Program-made: the position numbers and the translations under genes
Shown here: positions 57,593-59,382 of the stretch, piece after piece
How the letters are laid out: every line of letters starts with the position of its first letter
How positions within the stretch are numbered: the first letter of the stretch is position 1
Notes under the pieces: generated by a model
What the model saw: only the letters and a program-made list of their open reading frames with translations
Database searches by the model: none
What the model was told of the DNA's origin: nothing
NCBI GenBank assembly: GCA_900767605.1
Contig: CAAFZT010000024.1
Location: forward strand, 1-59,382
Source: Bacilli bacterium
Lineage (GTDB): Bacteria > Bacillota_I > Bacilli_A > RFN20 > CAG-826
Direction of reading: 5' to 3'
Length of the DNA stretch: 59,382 bases

Positions 57593-58834
57593 TTATTCCC
57601 TCCAGGTAATCGTTAAGCGGAAAGAGGGTTGACTGGTTACTTCCATCCTTCCCCCTTCTTTCTCTACCGTTTTCCTTAAGGCGGTTAATCCGCCGCCTTC
57701 GATAATCGTTTTTCGTGGTACGTCCCCGTTATTTTGGATGGAAAAGGCAAAAGGAGACGAGGCGATATCCACATCAAGTCGCGTTGCATGGGCGTGAGCC
57801 ACGGCATTATTCAAACACGTGACGAGGGCGAGGAAAAGGAGTTTTCGTTGATCGGGGTTTTTGGGTTTATCCCCACGGAAAAGGAGTTCAACGCCTAAAT
57901 CCTTGGAGATGGATTCGGCTTCATCGAGGGAGTCCCCTTCTTCCTCTTCTTGCCCCGTTTTGATGAGAGCGAGGCCTTTTTCCCATTGGGCAATCAGCGA
58001 GAGCTGTTCTTCACGGGACAAAGGGGAAAGCAGTTTCCGTTCCGTCACCAAAATCCATTTGCCAAAGCCATCATGGACGCGCATCTTGGCGCTTAAAATT
58101 TCTTTTTCACGAATGTAGTTTTCAACTTGGAAACCATATTCCTTTAGGCGGCGGTTCCATTCTTCCCATTCCTCCGTTTGTTTTTTGAGTTCTTGAGACA
58201 ATTGGTAGAGCTTGGTGACTTTGTGGGCCAAAAGCTCTTTTCTTCCCCGTTTGTCGCCTTCTACATCAAAACAAAGGAAGGCGTACGCCTCTTTGTCTTT
58301 GCAAAGATAAATCGGCTCCTTCCCGAGGCGAATCGCCTGATTTTCTTTTAGAACATCTCCTTTTTGAAGGCGTTCGTAAAAGGCGTTCGCATCCGATAAA
58401 GTGAAGCCAGTTAATTTCTCGCTTAATTCATTCATTTTGAGATTAACAAGGCAAGGAAGACCATCTTTGGAATAAAAGCAAATGCCTACGTCAAAAGCAT
58501 CCATGGCTTCGCGAGGGGAACGCGCGGACAAGCGGTTTTTATCGAAAGACAAATATCCGATTAGCCCAAAAATCCACAAAATAGAGAAAAAGCCATTGGA
58601 TAAATAGACGGCCCAACTAGGCGTGGGGAGAGGGGAGTCGTTATTCCATTTCTTGCTAAAATTTAAAGCGAATAAAGACGCGAAAAGCAAAATCGATAAA
58701 AGACAAGAAAGGATCCCGACTTTGAATTGGCGAACTAGCAGCAGAATCGATAGGGTCACAAAGCCGATGAATAGAAGCATGGTCCATCCTAAAAGAAGGG
58801 TCTGGGCATAGGAAGGCAATTCAAAGAATTTCAC
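57593..58834 (-). CDS. sensor histidine kinase (HisKA_3-like), GTG start
   Basis: 413 residues. Three N-terminal membrane helices (QTLLLGWTMLLFIGFVTLSI and two more) leave almost no extracellular domain. A PAS-like region spans ~112-195 and a coiled coil ~200-245. The phosphoacceptor is His254 in SAKMRVHDGFGKW. The ATPase domain has LVTCLNNAVAHAHATRLDV (N box) and IIEGGGLTALR. The GTG start overlaps the stop of the gene before it (GTGA) and follows aaaggagg. The longer in-frame ATG is inside that gene. Confidence 0.9.
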   Translation of the reverse strand: MKFFELPSYAQTLLLGWTMLLFIGFVTLSILLLVRQFKVGILSCLLSILLFASLFALNFSKKWNNDSPLPTPSWAVYLSNGFFSILWIFGLIGYLSFDKNRLSARSPREAMDAFDVGICFYSKDGLPCLVNLKMNELSEKLTGFTLSDANAFYERLQKGDVLKENQAIRLGKEPIYLCKDKEAYAFLCFDVEGDKRGRKELLAHKVTKLYQLSQELKKQTEEWEEWNRRLKEYGFQVENYIREKEILSAKMRVHDGFGKWILVTERKLLSPLSREEQLSLIAQWEKGLALIKTGQEEEEGDSLDEAESISKDLGVELLFRGDKPKNPDQRKLLFLALVTCLNNAVAHAHATRLDVDIASSPFAFSIQNNGDVPRKTIIEGGGLTALRKTVEKEGGRMEVTSQPSFRLTITWRE

Positions 58835-59241
58835 GCTTCTTCCTCCTTTGCATAGCTTAAAATCCAAACCATTTCCCCGTCTTCCTCTTCTGGATGGGCT
58901 TGGCCTTTCCACCCCGAAATAACGGGCATAGAAGGGAGGCTACTAGGAGAGGAGAAACAAGAAAGCTGAACACGCAGGGATAAAGAACTTTCTTCTCCCG
59001 ACAAGGTACAGCAAACAGCCCCAGACTTTGGATAAAAAGAACGTAAGACCTCTTCGTATTGAGTGAAAAGAGCAACACAAAGCGAGGAGGGGTAAAGTCC
59101 ATGAGCTTTAGAGAGCAAGGAAGTCAAAATTCCCTCATTTTCTAGTTTTTTCAAGGTTTCTTGGATAGCCCATTCCACTTCTTGAATGTCCATGTCTTCT
59201 TTTTGAGAGGCGAGCAATTCCAAATTGGCGCGGCGCTTCAT
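58831..59241 (-). CDS. unknown protein, first gene of the second two-component operon
   Basis: 136 residues from ATG 59241 (MKRRANLELLASQKED), or 141 from GTG 59256. Soluble. A helical first half is followed by a beta-rich segment (SLSLRVQLSCF, EMVWILSYAKEEE). No family recognised. Similar small genes before histidine kinases sometimes act as accessory sensors, but nothing here shows that. No Shine-Dalgarno upstream of either start. TTGACA lies at 59284-59279 but the -10 at 17-nt spacing (TCTGCG) is poor. Confidence 0.55.
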   Translation of the reverse strand: MKRRANLELLASQKEDMDIQEVEWAIQETLKKLENEGILTSLLSKAHGLYPSSLCVALFTQYEEVLRSFYPKSGAVCCTLSGEESSLSLRVQLSCFSSPSSLPSMPVISGWKGQAHPEEEDGEMVWILSYAKEEEA

Positions 59242-59278
59242 AAAAGAAGCGAGCACGCAGACATTAATGTGGACCCCA

Positions 59279-59284
59279 TGTCAA
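59279..59284 (-). promoter_or_regulatory. -35 hexamer TTGACA of the second two-component operon
   Basis: A perfect TTGACA on the minus strand. The matching -10 is weak, consistent with a regulated promoter. Confidence 0.4.
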
Positions 59285-59327
59285 GGACACTTAATAAAAA
59301 GCGCCCTTGATGCGATTCCATTGCAAT

Positions 59328-59343
59328 GACCCCCTAGGGGGTC
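59328..59343. promoter_or_regulatory. perfect 16-bp palindrome GACCCCCTAGGGGGTC
   Basis: A perfect dyad upstream of the two-component operon. A near copy lies before the EF-Tu-like lipoprotein gene (56909-56923). It is probably the recognition site of a dimeric regulator, most simply the LuxR-type protein encoded between the two sites. Confidence 0.55.
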
Positions 59344-59382
59344 GCGCCGGCACTTCGCCTTAATCCGCCTCCGCATGGGGGC

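Noticed and set aside
1..59382. CRISPR arrays, insertion sequences, tRNA or rRNA genes
   Set aside because: I looked for regularly spaced repeats, transposase motifs, terminal inverted repeats and cloverleaf elements (GTTCRANNC) while reading and found none that held up. A tool scan could still find something I missed.

Overview
The window looks like a piece of the chromosome of an uncultured, low-GC-lineage Gram-positive bacterium (class Bacilli, in the Erysipelotrichia/Mollicutes neighbourhood, probably gut-associated). Reasons: about twelve secreted proteins, nine with lipobox signal peptides and no outer-membrane proteins; cre-like catabolite operators; an F-type ATPase in Firmicutes order; a UgpC-type ATPase with a long insert of the kind I recall from mollicutes; DUF4838, GH127 and Big_2 surface proteins; YesM/YesN-type two-component genes. 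TGA is used as stop (several ATGA overlaps), so this is not a TGA=Trp mollicute. The lineage is an inference.

Layout. 1-760: two tandem copies of a small cassette that I read as an undescribed type I toxin-antitoxin family (hydrophobic peptide, consensus antisense promoter just 3' of it, and an overlapping +1-frame leader ORF as in hok/mok/sok); a third, diverged copy lies at 30.0-30.3 kb. 814-7756: complete F1Fo ATP synthase operon (minus strand) whose c subunit carries a two-carboxylate, Na+-type ion site. 7904-9553: TGS/SAD-uridine kinase fusion. 9620-27092: one 17.5-kb cre-controlled glycan-use operon (minus): surface phosphatase, solute-binding lipoprotein, two permeases, large Ig-like surface protein, DUF4838 protein, Big_2 lipoprotein, GH127 hydrolase, lectin-like lipoprotein. 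27155-29812: small operon with an ABC ATPase, a DUF624-like membrane protein and two unknowns. 30293-35634: a second ABC importer (SBP, fused double permease, UgpC-like ATPase) under twin cre-like operators, ending in a fragment of an FGGY sugar kinase. 35957-46412: housekeeping and unknown genes (DUF5677, glpK, Xaa-Pro peptidase, YigZ, CPBP protease, TraX-like, thioredoxin, YesN regulator). 46475-53996: glucose/galactose Mgl transporter plus a canonical MglB-like sensor lipoprotein and a YesM histidine kinase. 54046-54703: orphan AbiEi antitoxin with a large palindromic operator. 54777-59382: a surface lipoprotein containing EF-Tu domains II and III without the GTPase domain, next to a second two-component operon.

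How it fits together: most of the window imports and degrades carbohydrate, with sugar sensing by two two-component systems and by catabolite operators. The most striking points are (1) the three-copy toxin/antisense family, (2) a transporter-linked MglB that is circularly permuted while its neighbouring sensor paralogue has normal order, (3) EF-Tu barrel domains on a lipoprotein, (4) a promoter module shared by the kinase gene at 53.9 kb and the regulator gene at 45.2 kb, which pairs them although they lie 7 kb apart, and (5) repeated -10/ATG spacing of 6-9 nt, pointing to leaderless mRNAs. I found no tRNA, rRNA, CRISPR array or insertion sequence.
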